A DNA stretch of 64,000 nt from Roseofilum casamattae BLCC-M143 (GCF_030068455.1 NZ_JAQOSQ010000012.1:1-64000); one strand, 5' to 3'; shown: positions 43,324 to 53,133, numbered from the stretch's first letter. Notes: a model not told the origin generated them from the letters alone. Numbers and translations: made by a program.

Positions 43324-43698
43324 ATGCAACCCGATTCACTCACTACAGAAGTTATCCTGACTCATCCCCGGCGAACATTGGGCAAAATCCAACTGGATTG
43401 GACTCCCCAACCCGGTAATTACTTAGATTATCAAGGTCAAACCTATACAGTGTTGGAGCGCCGCCATCGCTATACCCTAAGATCGGGTCAGTATCGCTTG
43501 CACCAAATGGTTCTCTTCGTGCAATCGGCTCCACCTCCAAGCGAGCAAAGTTGGGTGGATGGACGGTGGATTTTGGGCGATCGCACCTGTCGTTATAATG
43601 CTCGCTCTGAGTTAATTCGCTGCGCGGTTTATCCACAAGGTCCTTGTCATGGCTGTCGTTTTTACGAGCCGCGAACCCTCGATCGCGAGTTGGGCTGA
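43324..43698 (+). CDS. DUF6464 protein
   Basis: The protein has 124 residues. LDYQGQTYTVLERRHRYTLRSGQYRLHQM is a strong match to the DUF6464 core, followed by DRTCRYNARSELIRCAVYPQGPCHGCRFYE with clustered cysteines (three in CAVYPQGPCHGC). The Cys cluster may bind metal. Function unknown; the family is largely cyanobacterial. Confidence 0.8.
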   Translation: MQPDSLTTEVILTHPRRTLGKIQLDWTPQPGNYLDYQGQTYTVLERRHRYTLRSGQYRLHQMVLFVQSAPPPSEQSWVDGRWILGDRTCRYNARSELIRCAVYPQGPCHGCRFYEPRTLDRELG

Positions 43699-43740
43699 GA
43701 TGTTGGAGTCAGTGTTTTCTTCTATGGTTTTGGCGATCGC

Positions 43741-44094
43741 CTATTCCATTTCCAGAGTTAACTTGGGCATTAAACGTTGTAAATTCTTTAAGGATTTTCC
43801 TTGCCAAGGAATTTTTTTCGATCCCTTAACCAACATGCCAATCTCTTTCTTTTGTCGAATTTTAATGACAAACTTAGACAGCATACTAATACCAGAGCTA
43901 TTGAGAAACTCCAAGTCGAGTAAGTTGAGGGTAATAATCTCCGGTTTCGCCTCGGCAACAGCATCTAAAATTTCGACAATTGGCGCGTATTCGTCCATTC
44001 CGCTCAAGCGCAATGACCCTTGAAACGTAATTACCGCCTCATCCTGGCTGTATTCTATGTTGTAGTCATCAGTTTTGATTTGTTTGGTTACCAT
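43741..44094 (-). CDS. STAS-domain regulator (slr1659-type)
   Basis: From ATG 44094 (AGGAGT ribosome site) this encodes 117 residues; the frame extends 8 codons further. It is a small STAS fold: VITFQGSLRLSGMDEYAPI, ITLNLLDLEFLNSSGISMLSKF, the latter with Ser in the place phosphorylated in SpoIIAA-like antagonists. It should switch partner proteins in response to phosphorylation. The upstream ATPase-like gene is its likely partner. Confidence 0.85.
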   Translation of the reverse strand: MVTKQIKTDDYNIEYSQDEAVITFQGSLRLSGMDEYAPIVEILDAVAEAKPEIITLNLLDLEFLNSSGISMLSKFVIKIRQKKEIGMLVKGSKKIPWQGKSLKNLQRLMPKLTLEME

Positions 44095-44158
44095 CGTATC
44101 GATTACTCCTGTGCCCATATCTCGTTCTTGTTGGCGATCGCAATCTAAATGTACCCAG

Positions 44159-44734
44159 CTATAGGGGTAGTTGTACCATAGTTGTGACCTTAACGACTCC
44201 TGGATAATCGGGAACCGTTTCGAATTTCCATCCTAGCTTGGCCGCATAGTCGCTGAGCATCGTTAATAACCCCAATCCGGAATGTACATTTGAGTCATCC
44301 TGGGCACTATTCTCGAGTTGTTCGATATAAAGAGTTTGAGGGTCCGATTGCGCGATCTTGTTCAAGAACTCTTGAAATGGTTTAATATTTTTTCGGGGAA
44401 TACTATTAGAAGTGGTAAATATAATCTCATCCATCCGAATTTGCAAGCGGATACTAATTGGTAAATCTACACTTTCGTCATTAAATTTCATTGCATTTTC
44501 TAATAGCTCATTAGAAATATAACTAACGGCACTTTTAATTTCTGCCTGCTGCTGTTCGGTCTTATAATCTTTCGCGGGAAAAAAGGTCGTTAGATAATCG
44601 GCGAGAAAGTCGGCTGATAACCCATTATTCCGCCATCGCTGTTTAAGAGGAACAGAACTGGGGGAAAACCCAATGATCAGGTATTCTGGACTTTCCGGTA
44701 AATCATCAATATAGTCACCAAAAAATTCTACCAT
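44159..44734 (-). CDS. slr1658-type ATPase-like switch protein
   Basis: The protein has 191 residues. A helix with SAVSYISNELLENAMKFND resembles the N-box of GHKL ATPases, and SGLGLLTMLSDYAAKLGW resembles the G-box region. This matches the slr1658 family, which pairs with slr1659-type STAS proteins. It could act as an anti-sigma-like kinase for the STAS protein, but activity is inferred. Confidence 0.8.
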   Translation of the reverse strand: MVEFFGDYIDDLPESPEYLIIGFSPSSVPLKQRWRNNGLSADFLADYLTTFFPAKDYKTEQQQAEIKSAVSYISNELLENAMKFNDESVDLPISIRLQIRMDEIIFTTSNSIPRKNIKPFQEFLNKIAQSDPQTLYIEQLENSAQDDSNVHSGLGLLTMLSDYAAKLGWKFETVPDYPGVVKVTTMVQLPL

Positions 44735-44840
44735 CGTTGATTTTGCCTTTACTCATTATGGGGGGTTCGCGATGTCCTCAGAGGAATGCGAACAACGATT
44801 CGGTTCTTTCTCATGTACTGATGAATTATATTGCACAGGG

Positions 44841-45755
44841 TCATTGTACTATGGATCCCTCATTTAAACCGTCCGAGGAAGCTATCTCTACGCGATCGCG
44901 TCCATTTTTTTTCGCTTGATACAATGCAATATCAGCAGATTTCAATAGTTCCAAGCTTGTTAGACCGCAATCCGGATAATAAGCGACACCCAAAGACACC
45001 GTAACAGTATGGGGATTTTGACCGGGAGCGGAAGGGTGTTTCACTTCGTAACAAATTTTTTCTGCCAATTGTTGCGCCTCTTGCCGATCGGTGTTGGGTA
45101 GGATTAGAATAAACTCTTCGCCGCCATAGCGACAAGCAATCCCTAGATCGCCAACTAACTGTTGCAAGCACTCTCCTACCTGACAGAGTACGCGATCGCC
45201 AACATCATGGCCGAATGTGTCGTTAAAGCGCTTAAAGTAATCGATATCGATCGTGACTAGGCTTAATGTTCTAGACTCGGCTTGCGCCCGCTCGAACTCC
45301 CGGTCTAAATACTCTTGCAAATACTGTCGGTTATATAATCCGGTCAAAGTATCGTGAATGCTTTCTTGATGAGTTTGCTCTTCAATAAAGTCACCGTGTT
45401 CGGTAATCGTCTCTAAAATAATTTCTAAATCTTTTTTATCTCGAGAAACGATCTCCAGCACTTTTTCCAGCTCTTTCTTCGAGTGTTCCAGCTCTTTTTC
45501 GACCAGCTTGCGTTGCAGCAGCTCGGTACGCAGTTGTAGATTCGATTCGTGTAGCAAAGCTTCCACCATGTCTGCGTGTTCTATGGTAGTGTCCAGCAAA
45601 ACTTCCAAGTCTTGCTTCTCTTGTACCAAGCTCGCAATGCGTTGATACAGTTGAGCCATCTCTTGCTGTAATTGATGTAGGTCTGCCATGGGACGATCGC
45701 CGGTAGAAAACGTCCGTGTTGGGGCAATTGGATAGAAAGAAAATTCAGAAGTCAT
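44841..45755 (-). CDS. diguanylate cyclase (GGDEF) with N-terminal coiled coil
   Basis: The protein has 304 residues. Residues 22-125 form a long coiled coil (LQQEMAQLYQRIASLVQEK onward). The GGDEF domain follows: HDTLTGLYNRQYLQEYLDR, IDYFKRFNDTFGHDVGDRVL, and the active-site GGEEF near residue 211. It should make cyclic di-GMP from GTP. No EAL domain or sensor is attached; the coiled coil likely mediates dimerisation. It is first in a minus-strand run with the ATPase-like and STAS genes. No inhibitory-site RxxD is seen just before GGEEF (text there reads GDLGIACRY). Confidence 0.9.
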   Translation of the reverse strand: MTSEFSFYPIAPTRTFSTGDRPMADLHQLQQEMAQLYQRIASLVQEKQDLEVLLDTTIEHADMVEALLHESNLQLRTELLQRKLVEKELEHSKKELEKVLEIVSRDKKDLEIILETITEHGDFIEEQTHQESIHDTLTGLYNRQYLQEYLDREFERAQAESRTLSLVTIDIDYFKRFNDTFGHDVGDRVLCQVGECLQQLVGDLGIACRYGGEEFILILPNTDRQEAQQLAEKICYEVKHPSAPGQNPHTVTVSLGVAYYPDCGLTSLELLKSADIALYQAKKNGRDRVEIASSDGLNEGSIVQ

Positions 45756-45852
45756 TATTGAGGAGACCGAATCATATTTCGCTTACTATTATTGTTGTAA
45801 CATTCATCCACTAACCTCAGCGAGCAATAATCTCTCTCTTTCTCCCCTCAGC

Positions 45853-46929
45853 CTATTCTTCGACTTGCCAGAGTTCTTTGGTAAATTCTTCGTCAAAAAT
45901 CTGGTGGGGACGCAAAATCAACATCAGTTGGGCCAGTAGGGCGGTCTCCGGTTGGGACTCAAACCATTGTAATTCCAGTTGACCTTCGGTGGCGACCAGA
46001 AAATAACGATCGCTACTCCAGTCTCGGCGATCGCGATCGACAATGACCAGTAGAGGTTCGGAGCTTTGGGATGGGGCTTGAGGCAGTTGTTCCGGTTGCG
46101 CGAGTAGGGCAACGGGATTGTTGATACTGCGAATAATTTGCCATCCGGGAACGGAAACGAAGGCTCCTTTGTCCGAGCTGTGAATGAGACCGAAGGGGGC
46201 AACCGGTTCGAGGAAAGGAACGGCTTGCCAGTCTTCCAGGCTCAGGGGAAGCTGACCGGCAACAGGAATGGTGCGCGGGCACTCTTCTGGAGATTCTTGG
46301 CGGTAGAGGGGCAGTCGGGGAGCGGTGGCTTGGGAGATGACGGTAAAGTCTATGAGGAGATGTTCCAGGTGCTGCCGTGCGGTGGCACTATGAACAAAGC
46401 GCAGTCCTTTGGCAATCAGGCGAGATCGCTCTTGGATGTCTTTGTGTTGGCGAGCGCTCTTCCAACAGAGATAGGCGATGGCGTCTCCGGGTTCTCTGAC
46501 AAATCCTTCCGGTTGCGATCGCATCCGAGAGAAGTCTTTGATGGCTTTGGCTAGTTCGTGGGCTTCGTCAGCATCCAGGCGATGGGCGAGACTAAATTTT
46601 GCCGCTTTGACGCGATCGGGTTGGGTGAGAATGCGAAACTCGTAGAGCAAGTCCGAGCCTTTTGCCGCAAAGTGCGATCGCGTCTCTTCGTCTAGGTCTC
46701 CCTTCTCCAAACTGGTATAGACTTGGGCTGCAACGATGACCTGATTTTGCTGTACGGGTTCAAATCCGGTTTCCTCAAAAATGCGATCGGGGGCATAGCC
46801 AGCTTTTTGGAGCTGCAAACAAGCTTGTCCCCACTCCACCCACTGTCCTTGTTTGCGGCGCAGTTGCAGGAGCAAGGCATCGGCATCAATGGGGTCGCTA
46901 CTGGGGGGAGAATAAGGCGAATAACTCAT
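45853..46929 (-). CDS. raf1: RuBisCO accumulation factor 1
   Basis: From ATG 46929 this encodes 358 residues; the frame extends 40 codons further upstream to the tRNA region without similarity. The N-terminal alpha domain has WVEWGQACLQLQKAGYAPDRIFEETGFEP and NQVIVAAQVYTSLEKGD. The C-terminal beta domain starts near residue 190. Raf1 dimers clamp RbcL for Rubisco assembly after GroEL. rbcL and rbcS are not in this window. Confidence 0.92.
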   Translation of the reverse strand: MSYSPYSPPSSDPIDADALLLQLRRKQGQWVEWGQACLQLQKAGYAPDRIFEETGFEPVQQNQVIVAAQVYTSLEKGDLDEETRSHFAAKGSDLLYEFRILTQPDRVKAAKFSLAHRLDADEAHELAKAIKDFSRMRSQPEGFVREPGDAIAYLCWKSARQHKDIQERSRLIAKGLRFVHSATARQHLEHLLIDFTVISQATAPRLPLYRQESPEECPRTIPVAGQLPLSLEDWQAVPFLEPVAPFGLIHSSDKGAFVSVPGWQIIRSINNPVALLAQPEQLPQAPSQSSEPLLVIVDRDRRDWSSDRYFLVATEGQLELQWFESQPETALLAQLMLILRPHQIFDEEFTKELWQVEE

Positions 46930-47022
46930 GGTTGCAAGATTTGATGGGCGAAGAGAATAATAGCTCTGCACTATTCTTGACAATATATCATTAATTGAGT
47001 TAAGCTTAACTGTGGTATGCAA

Positions 47023-47095
47023 GGGGCTATAGCTCAGCTGGTAGAGCACCTCAATGGCATTGAGGGGGTCAGCGGTTCGAGCCCGCTTAGCTCCA
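47023..47095 (+). tRNA. tRNA-Ala (GGC)
   Basis: 73-nt cloverleaf: acceptor GGGGCTA/TAGCTCC with A discriminator, D-arm GCTC/GAGC, anticodon stem CCTCA/TGAGG with loop ATGGCAT (anticodon GGC), T-arm GCGGTTCGAGCCCGC. CCA is not encoded. It lies upstream of raf1 in divergent orientation. Confidence 0.94.
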
Positions 47096-47115
47096 TCTCC
47101 CTTCTGGAGGGAGAT
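47095..47115 (+). terminator. possible terminator after tRNA-Ala
   Basis: ATCTCCCT and AGGGAGAT form an 8-bp perfect stem with a 5-nt loop, beginning at the last tRNA base. Only a short TT follows, so it is a weak intrinsic terminator or a processing signal. Confidence 0.45.
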
Positions 47116-47436
47116 TCAAGGACAACATCATCAGGCGGAAAAAGCTCGCCTTAACTGTTGATACGGTTTTGATACAGCTTTAGCCGCCCAAACGCAATGC
47201 TCTTTCAGGGAAATGGGCATTGGTTTTTATTGTCCTGATGACGCTTTTTGATACAACTTCGATACAATCCTGTATATTTTTTTCATCAGAGTATCTACCA
47301 CACCATACTCTAGACTCTGCGCTCTGTATGAAGAAAAAAAATCAACAATCCAAGCTACACAAGGAAAATTCGATCGAGTAGCTTCCAGAATCACCCTCGA
47401 AAATTTTCAGGGGCATATTCGCCTGCGATGGCAATA
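47116..47436. other. gap with paired GATACA repeats, no gene
   Basis: Two similar motifs occur: GATACGGTTTTGATACAG near 47158 and GATACAACTTCGATACAA near 47250. Each is a pair of GATAC(A/G) words at 11-nt spacing. The sequence between holds a CATCAGG/CCTGATG inverted pair. Together with the adjacent tRNA this could be an old recombination site; this is inference. No supported ORF. Confidence 0.35.
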
Positions 47437-47547
47437 TCAACTAGCATCAAAGAGATTACTGGCGTAGGAGCGGTTATCCCGACCAATATACTCACAAATT
47501 TCATTGAGATCTCTGATGGCCTTTTCAGAAAATTGGTAACTGGCCAT
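47437..47547 (-). pseudogene. truncated ParE/RelE-like toxin
   Basis: The frame from ATG 47547 reads MASYQFSEKAIRDLNEICEY then IGRDNRSYASNLFDAS and a stop at 36 residues. That is a ParE-type toxin N-terminus. Beyond the stop a shifted frame reads DIAIAGEYAPENFRG and stops again, so similarity may continue with frameshifts. Toxins of this class have about 95 residues. The stop TAA of the antitoxin gene lies directly before this ATG, as in an intact toxin-antitoxin operon. Confidence 0.7.
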
Positions 47548-47805
47548 TTATGTCAACCCATATTCATCTCGCAATCTCGCTTGTAGCTGCTCGAAAACAA
47601 GTTCGCCATCCGTTACCTTACCTTCCAAGATTTCTTGGGTTGCGACATCGATTTTCTGGCGCAACTCTTCTAATTTTGCATCCACTTTATTATCTTTGTC
47701 AGCTAAAATAATAATCTCGACATTTTGCCCCGGAGCAAAGGGAAGATCGGATAAGACTAATTGCTCGGGATTATCTATCGTAACCCATCGTTTATAAGCA
47801 TCCAT
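47548..47805 (-). CDS. antitoxin of a ParE-type toxin-antitoxin pair
   Basis: This is an 85-residue protein. KRWVTIDNPEQLVLSDLPFAPGQNVEIIIL is the typical N-terminal segment of cyanobacterial antitoxins found with ParE/RelE toxins; the C-terminal half is acidic and helical, as needed to wrap the toxin. It remains intact although the toxin behind it is broken, so it is an orphan antitoxin. It may still protect against related toxins. Confidence 0.75.
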   Translation of the reverse strand: MDAYKRWVTIDNPEQLVLSDLPFAPGQNVEIIILADKDNKVDAKLEELRQKIDVATQEILEGKVTDGELVFEQLQARLRDEYGLT

Positions 47806-47885
47806 AATTTAATTAGCTTTGATTGGCAATAAATAGAGCTGGGGTTATTATAGCAAACACAGAAACATAAGCTGCATTGTCTGGG

Positions 47886-47900
47886 AGAAACCCAGTTTCT
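47886..47900. repeat. dispersed palindromic repeat, solo arm
   Basis: A single AGAAACCCAGTTTCT palindrome in CTGGGAGAAACCCAGTTTCTGG, one base different from the core. No spacer or second arm is found beside it. It lies 15 nt before the end of the DUF1517 gene. Confidence 0.6.
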
Positions 47901-47914
47901 GGTCCTCTCATCAT

Positions 47915-49312
47915 TTATATCGGCAGCATATCGCTATAAGATGCAAGCAATTCGTCGCTCGATAAACTGTCGCTCTCTTCCTGCGGACTCCACAGCAATT
48001 CCAAGACAAATAAATACTCGGAAGAAATAGCGCCCAAACGCCCTAATGTTTCTCGCAAAGCCTCCGAAGTCTGGATATCTTGAAATAGAGGATTGTCATC
48101 TGCGGTTCCTACCAATAAAGTCACCACAACATAAGACCCCGGCTCGGATAACTCGTCACTCGAAGCAGACGATCGGGTTTGAACCGCTCCGTTAACATTA
48201 ACTAATGTTTCTGCGGTAAATTTACTTCTCTCCTCTAAGGAAAGCTGCTCGAATATTTGTTGTGCTTCTTCGCGCGATTTGGCCGTTTGCGAGCTAGAAT
48301 CGACATAACACCAGCGATCGCTCTTCCGCATCAGAGCCAACGCCCCTTCTTGCAACAGGTAAAGCAACCCTTCTGACGTATCCGTATCTCCATTTAACGT
48401 TAATTCCGTCAATTCCCGTTGCACATCGCCTTCTGGAGCGAGCAGAGCGACTTGCAACTTACTCACGGTAACAATATCATTTTCCAATTCATTGCCGCGA
48501 GAACGATTGCTCCAAATAAAATACCCAATGAGGAGAATGCCTCCGAGAACGAGCAATCCCAGCATAAATGTCTGTCCGTTCGACTGAGACTGGCTGCGAC
48601 TGACGTAAACCGAACCCGTCGTTGCCGAACTCGGACTGGATTCTGAGTGAGTAGCAGCAGGGGCCGGATTTGAGGGCTGAGATGGCCCTGGTATCGTGCT
48701 GGCGGAGGTTGGCGCCGCAGAACTAGGAGGGGTAGTCGTTCGGGGAGCAATGTCCTCAAGGGGGCGGCGATCGCCCTGTATGGGTACGGGGACAGGCACG
48801 GGAACTGGAACCGGTACGACTGGCCTCGGTGGCTGCGGGTTTGAGCGCACCACCGGCGGGGTAGAGCGCGGAGTCGGACGAGGTGCAGGGGTCGTACGCA
48901 CTGATGGCGCAGGGGTAGGTTTTGGCGAGGGTGTTGCAAATGTTCCTCCCCGTATTCGTCCTCCCGTACTATTACTGCTATTCACAGGTTTGGGAGCAGT
49001 GGCGGGTTTAGATAAAGACGGACTCGCGGTAGGAGCTTTCTGTTGCGTTGGTTTCGGTTGCGAGCGGGTGGGAGTTGGAGCGGTTGGTTGAGGTTGATTT
49101 TGTCGAGAGCGAGTGGAAGTGGGAGTTTTCCGTGGTGTGGGTTTAAATGTGCCTCCTCGCGATCGCCCTCCACTCTGTTTCGCCTCTGCTTCTATACCGA
49201 TCTGAAACTCCGCCTTCAGTAACGACTCGGATACAGAAACGGGAATTCCTTGTATTATCAACCACAAGGCGATGGTGGCGATCGAAAACCGCAGCTTAGC
49301 ATTGAGGCGCAT
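47915..49312 (-). CDS. DUF1517 protein with signal peptide and Pro-rich region
   Basis: From ATG 49312 this encodes 465 residues; the open frame runs 82 codons further through tRNA-Ser, which is impossible for a start. Order: signal peptide (FSIATIALWLIIQGIPVS), RSRGGTF motif, long Pro/Thr/Ser-rich linker (about 50-240, with RGGTF repeated), one membrane span (about 255-275), then the DUF1517 core (VVTLLVGTADDNPLFQDI and YLFVLELLWSPQ near the end). This family is in cyanobacteria and plastids; function unknown. Confidence 0.85.
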   Translation of the reverse strand: MRLNAKLRFSIATIALWLIIQGIPVSVSESLLKAEFQIGIEAEAKQSGGRSRGGTFKPTPRKTPTSTRSRQNQPQPTAPTPTRSQPKPTQQKAPTASPSLSKPATAPKPVNSSNSTGGRIRGGTFATPSPKPTPAPSVRTTPAPRPTPRSTPPVVRSNPQPPRPVVPVPVPVPVPVPIQGDRRPLEDIAPRTTTPPSSAAPTSASTIPGPSQPSNPAPAATHSESSPSSATTGSVYVSRSQSQSNGQTFMLGLLVLGGILLIGYFIWSNRSRGNELENDIVTVSKLQVALLAPEGDVQRELTELTLNGDTDTSEGLLYLLQEGALALMRKSDRWCYVDSSSQTAKSREEAQQIFEQLSLEERSKFTAETLVNVNGAVQTRSSASSDELSEPGSYVVVTLLVGTADDNPLFQDIQTSEALRETLGRLGAISSEYLFVLELLWSPQEESDSLSSDELLASYSDMLPI

Positions 49313-49467
49313 CTTAACTGTCTCCTCTGGGCGTATTATTTCCAGTGTGCCCCGACCGACTCTCAACTGTCGAATTCCAATCCCGAGCCAAAACGGCACA
49401 ATCAAGCTACTCGCTCTCTCTAGTAATAGGAGCGATACTGGAGCGAGAATTATTGGTGTTGTCAGAA

Positions 49468-49556
49468 CGGAGAGAGAGGGATTCGAACCCTCGGTACGGT
49501 TAATCCCGTACAACAGATTAGCAATCTGCCGCTTTCGACCACTCAGCCACCTCTCC
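49468..49556 (-). tRNA. tRNA-Ser (GCT)
   Basis: 89-nt class II tRNA from 49556 on the minus strand. Acceptor GGAGAGG pairs with TCTCTCC plus G; anticodon loop TTGCTAA (anticodon GCT); a long variable arm (TTGTACGGGATTAACCGTAC) and T-arm with GGTTCGAATCCC. It overlaps the false 5' extension of the DUF1517 frame. Confidence 0.94.
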
Positions 49557-49610
49557 AAGGTAAGCCTTATCTAAAATAGCATAATGTTTGCGAAAAGAGC
49601 AAGGGGATAC

Positions 49611-49773
49611 AGCGCTTTGCCAGGGCAAACGCATACTCCATATTTTTCTCGATAAGAGGCTTGGATTGCCATCTTGTTGAGAAATATCTGAGGTAAACTC
49701 AACAGCTCGATCCTTGAAATCCCTATCCTTTCGTTGAGCAAAAATTAGTATGCGTTTGCCCTGAGCGCTTTGC
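49611..49773. mobile_element. 143-bp MITE-like element with 10-bp target-site duplication
   Basis: Perfect 17-bp inverted ends CAGGGCAAACGCATACT lie at 49621-49637 and, inverted, at 49747-49763. They extend imperfectly with an AT-rich TTTTT/CTC stretch. Directly outside are identical 10-bp direct repeats AGCGCTTTGC (49611-49620 and 49764-49773), the mark of a transposition event. The inside has no ORF, so it was moved by a transposase elsewhere. Ends starting CAGGG and 8-10-bp duplications recall the ISAs1 family (recollection, not verified). Confidence 0.88.
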
Positions 49774-49784
49774 TAGGGAATAGA

Positions 49785-49817
49785 TTTGAGGTAGAGTCAC
49801 CAAACCCAGTTTCTGGG
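49785..49817. repeat. dispersed palindromic repeat, right-half copy
   Basis: TTGAGGTAGAGTCACC leads into AAACCCAGTTTCTGGG, matching the right half of copy C (TTGAGGTAGAGTTAGAAACC...). The left arm is missing. It lies 12 nt outside the MITE-like element's duplication. Confidence 0.65.
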
Positions 49818-50205
49818 ATAAACTCATTCAGCAAAAGTGTAATTATTTGTAATAACCCTGGTGTGGTCTGACCGAACGTTGCGATCGCGCACAGCGCTCT
49901 ATCCTTACAGCCGTTAGCTATAAGCATTTTCGCTCTTTTTTCTATTAATCCTATTTTTATAAAAAATAGTTATAAAAAAATATAAAAATTTCGGATTTCG
50001 AGATGAACTCGATTCTCAAGGAAAATTTAATGGGAAAAAAGACAAGAGCAATTTATGATGCAAAATGCGGCGCAAATCATTCCGAGTAGGTCTTTCATTT
50101 CCTTAGTCGTTTCGTTAATAATGCGATGGCAAGGGAAGAAAGCATACCTTGACTCAAGCGAGTCACCCCAAGATTTGAGATCAACCCATTTAGGAGCGAG
50201 CGATC
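49818..50205. promoter_or_regulatory. chlL upstream region
   Basis: Almost 390 nt without a supported gene. 49930-50000 is strongly AT-rich (runs of T and A, repeated TATAAAAA), a likely promoter or bent-DNA region. A short frame at 50055 has no ribosome site and ends beyond the chlL start, so it is rejected. A TAGGAG ribosome site at 50191 precedes the chlL GTG. Confidence 0.45.
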
Positions 50206-51072
50206 GTGAAACTTTCAGTATACGGAAAAGGCGGAATCGGCAAATCGACCACCAGTTGCAACATCTCCGTTGCTCTCGCCAAACGGGGCAAAAAAGTCCT
50301 GCAAATTGGCTGTGACCCCAAACACGACAGCACCTTCACCCTCACCGGATTCCTCATTCCCACCATCATCGACACCCTACAAGCCAAAGACTATCACTAC
50401 GAAGATATTTGGCCGGAAGATGTCATCTACAAAGGATATGGTGGCGTACATTGCGTGGAAGCGGGCGGTCCTCCGGCGGGTGCTGGATGTGGCGGATATG
50501 TCGTAGGCGAGACCGTAAAACTACTGAAAGAACTGAATGCCTTCGACGAATATGATGTCATCCTCTTCGACGTTCTCGGTGACGTCGTCTGCGGTGGATT
50601 TGCTGCGCCTCTGAACTACTCCGACTATTGCATGATAGTTACCGACAATGGGTTTGACGCCCTCTTCGCGGCTAACCGCATCGCCGCTTCCGTCCGCGAA
50701 AAAGCCAGAACCCATCCCCTGCGCTTAGCCGGACTCATCGGAAACCGCACCTCCAAACGGGATCTGATCGACAAATATGTGGAATCCGTTCCCATGCCCG
50801 TGTTAGAAATTTTGCCCTTAATTGAGGATATTCGCATCTCCCGCGTTAAAGGCAAAACGATCTTTGAAATGGCGGAAACCGACCCCACTTTAGAACCGGT
50901 CGCTAACTACTATCTCAACATTGCCGATCAAATTCTCGCTCGTCCCGAAGGCGTGGTTCCCCAAGATGCGGCAGACCGCGAACTCTTCTCCTTGCTCTCC
51001 GACTTCTACCTCAACCCTCCGAAAGAAGCCCCGAAAGTGGAAGAAGAAGAACTGGAACTGATGATGGTCTAG
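50206..51072 (+). CDS. chlL: light-independent protochlorophyllide reductase, iron protein
   Basis: From GTG 50206 (TAGGAG upstream) this encodes 288 residues. P-loop [10 protein letters not shown] at 6-15; two [4Fe-4S] ligands per subunit, Cys95 (GAGCGG) and Cys129 (DVVCGGF); switch region VLFDVLGD. ChlL is the nitrogenase-like ATP-driven electron donor to ChlN-ChlB, letting chlorophyll form in the dark. chlN follows 0.5 kb downstream; chlB is not here. Confidence 0.97.
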   Translation: MKLSVYGKGGIGKSTTSCNISVALAKRGKKVLQIGCDPKHDSTFTLTGFLIPTIIDTLQAKDYHYEDIWPEDVIYKGYGGVHCVEAGGPPAGAGCGGYVVGETVKLLKELNAFDEYDVILFDVLGDVVCGGFAAPLNYSDYCMIVTDNGFDALFAANRIAASVREKARTHPLRLAGLIGNRTSKRDLIDKYVESVPMPVLEILPLIEDIRISRVKGKTIFEMAETDPTLEPVANYYLNIADQILARPEGVVPQDAADRELFSLLSDFYLNPPKEAPKVEEEELELMMV

Positions 51073-51183
51073 TTCAACCCGTCCGAATAACGGCCATTGT
51101 CTTTATGATTCCCCAGTTCGGCCAGAAAAACAGTATCATGGCTCAACGAAACCCTTGCATTGGATGACCTGCGAACTGTGAGT

Positions 51184-51549
51184 ATGGCTTTTTTCGATAA
51201 CTTTACCGCGTCTATTCGGCAAAAATGGCTGGATTATTTCCAAGCCAATAAAGCATGGCTGCTCCTGCAAATGGAGGTGAAGTCCAACAAAACTCCAGAT
51301 GGAGGACGGCGACCCGCTTCCTCCCTCATTTTGGGAGTCGTCAATGCTTTAGAACCGAAATTGGGGAATTTGATGGTTCCGTTTTTCAAATTGAATGCGG
51401 ACGAAGATGCCTTAGTTGATGTATTGGGACTCAATTTTGACCCAGAACGGGAATTAAATCCTACCAATGCAGAGACCCCAGCAATTTCTTCTCCCGGCGA
51501 ACAGATGGGAGTTTCTCGTTTGTTGCCGGATGGGGAAGATATGCTCTGA
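51184..51549 (+). CDS. DUF5331 protein between chlL and chlN
   Basis: From ATG 51184 this encodes 121 residues; the open frame begins 8 codons earlier with a weaker start. MAFFDNFTASIRQKWLDYFQ and KTPDGGRRPASSLILGVVNALEPKL mark DUF5331. Its place between chlL and chlN is shared by other cyanobacteria as far as I recall, suggesting a link to dark chlorophyll synthesis. No catalytic residues can be named. Confidence 0.82.
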   Translation: MAFFDNFTASIRQKWLDYFQANKAWLLLQMEVKSNKTPDGGRRPASSLILGVVNALEPKLGNLMVPFFKLNADEDALVDVLGLNFDPERELNPTNAETPAISSPGEQMGVSRLLPDGEDML

Positions 51550-51563
51550 CCTTAACCCATTGA

Positions 51564-53012
<1,449 letters not shown>

Positions 53013-53030
53013 TCTCCTAGGAGCAATCCA

Positions 53031-53063
53031 GAAGCCGGGTTTCTTGAAGAAACCCGGCTTCTT
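53031..53063. terminator. strong hairpin after chlN
   Basis: AGAAGCCGGGTTTC and GAAACCCGGCTTCT form a 14-bp perfect stem with a short loop, 19 nt past the chlN stop, then TT. The GGGTTTC/GAAACCC part equals the core of the dispersed repeat family, so the terminator may derive from it. Confidence 0.82.
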
Positions 53064-53090
53064 TGCAACCGAACGCAATGGTTAAACTGC

Positions 53091-53127
53091 CAGGGTAAAC
53101 GCATGAAAATTAGGTAGCGTTTACTGC
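53091..53127. repeat. short palindrome related to the MITE ends
   Basis: CAGGGTAAACGCATGAAAAT matches the 49621 element end (CAGGGCAAACGCATACT) with few changes. Within 37 bp it turns back with GCGTTTACTG, so TAAACGC and GCGTTTA pair perfectly. It may be an internally deleted copy of the same element. It stops 7 nt before the RTX gene's stop codon and may act as its terminator. Confidence 0.55.
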
Positions 53128-53133
53128 GATTGG

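Noticed and set aside
49313-49558. 5' extension of the DUF1517 frame to 49558
   Set aside because: It runs through tRNA-Ser, so the open frame is accidental; the signal peptide starts at ATG 49312.
50055-50315. 86-codon frame overlapping the chlL start
   Set aside because: No ribosome site, and the latter half is another frame of chlL.
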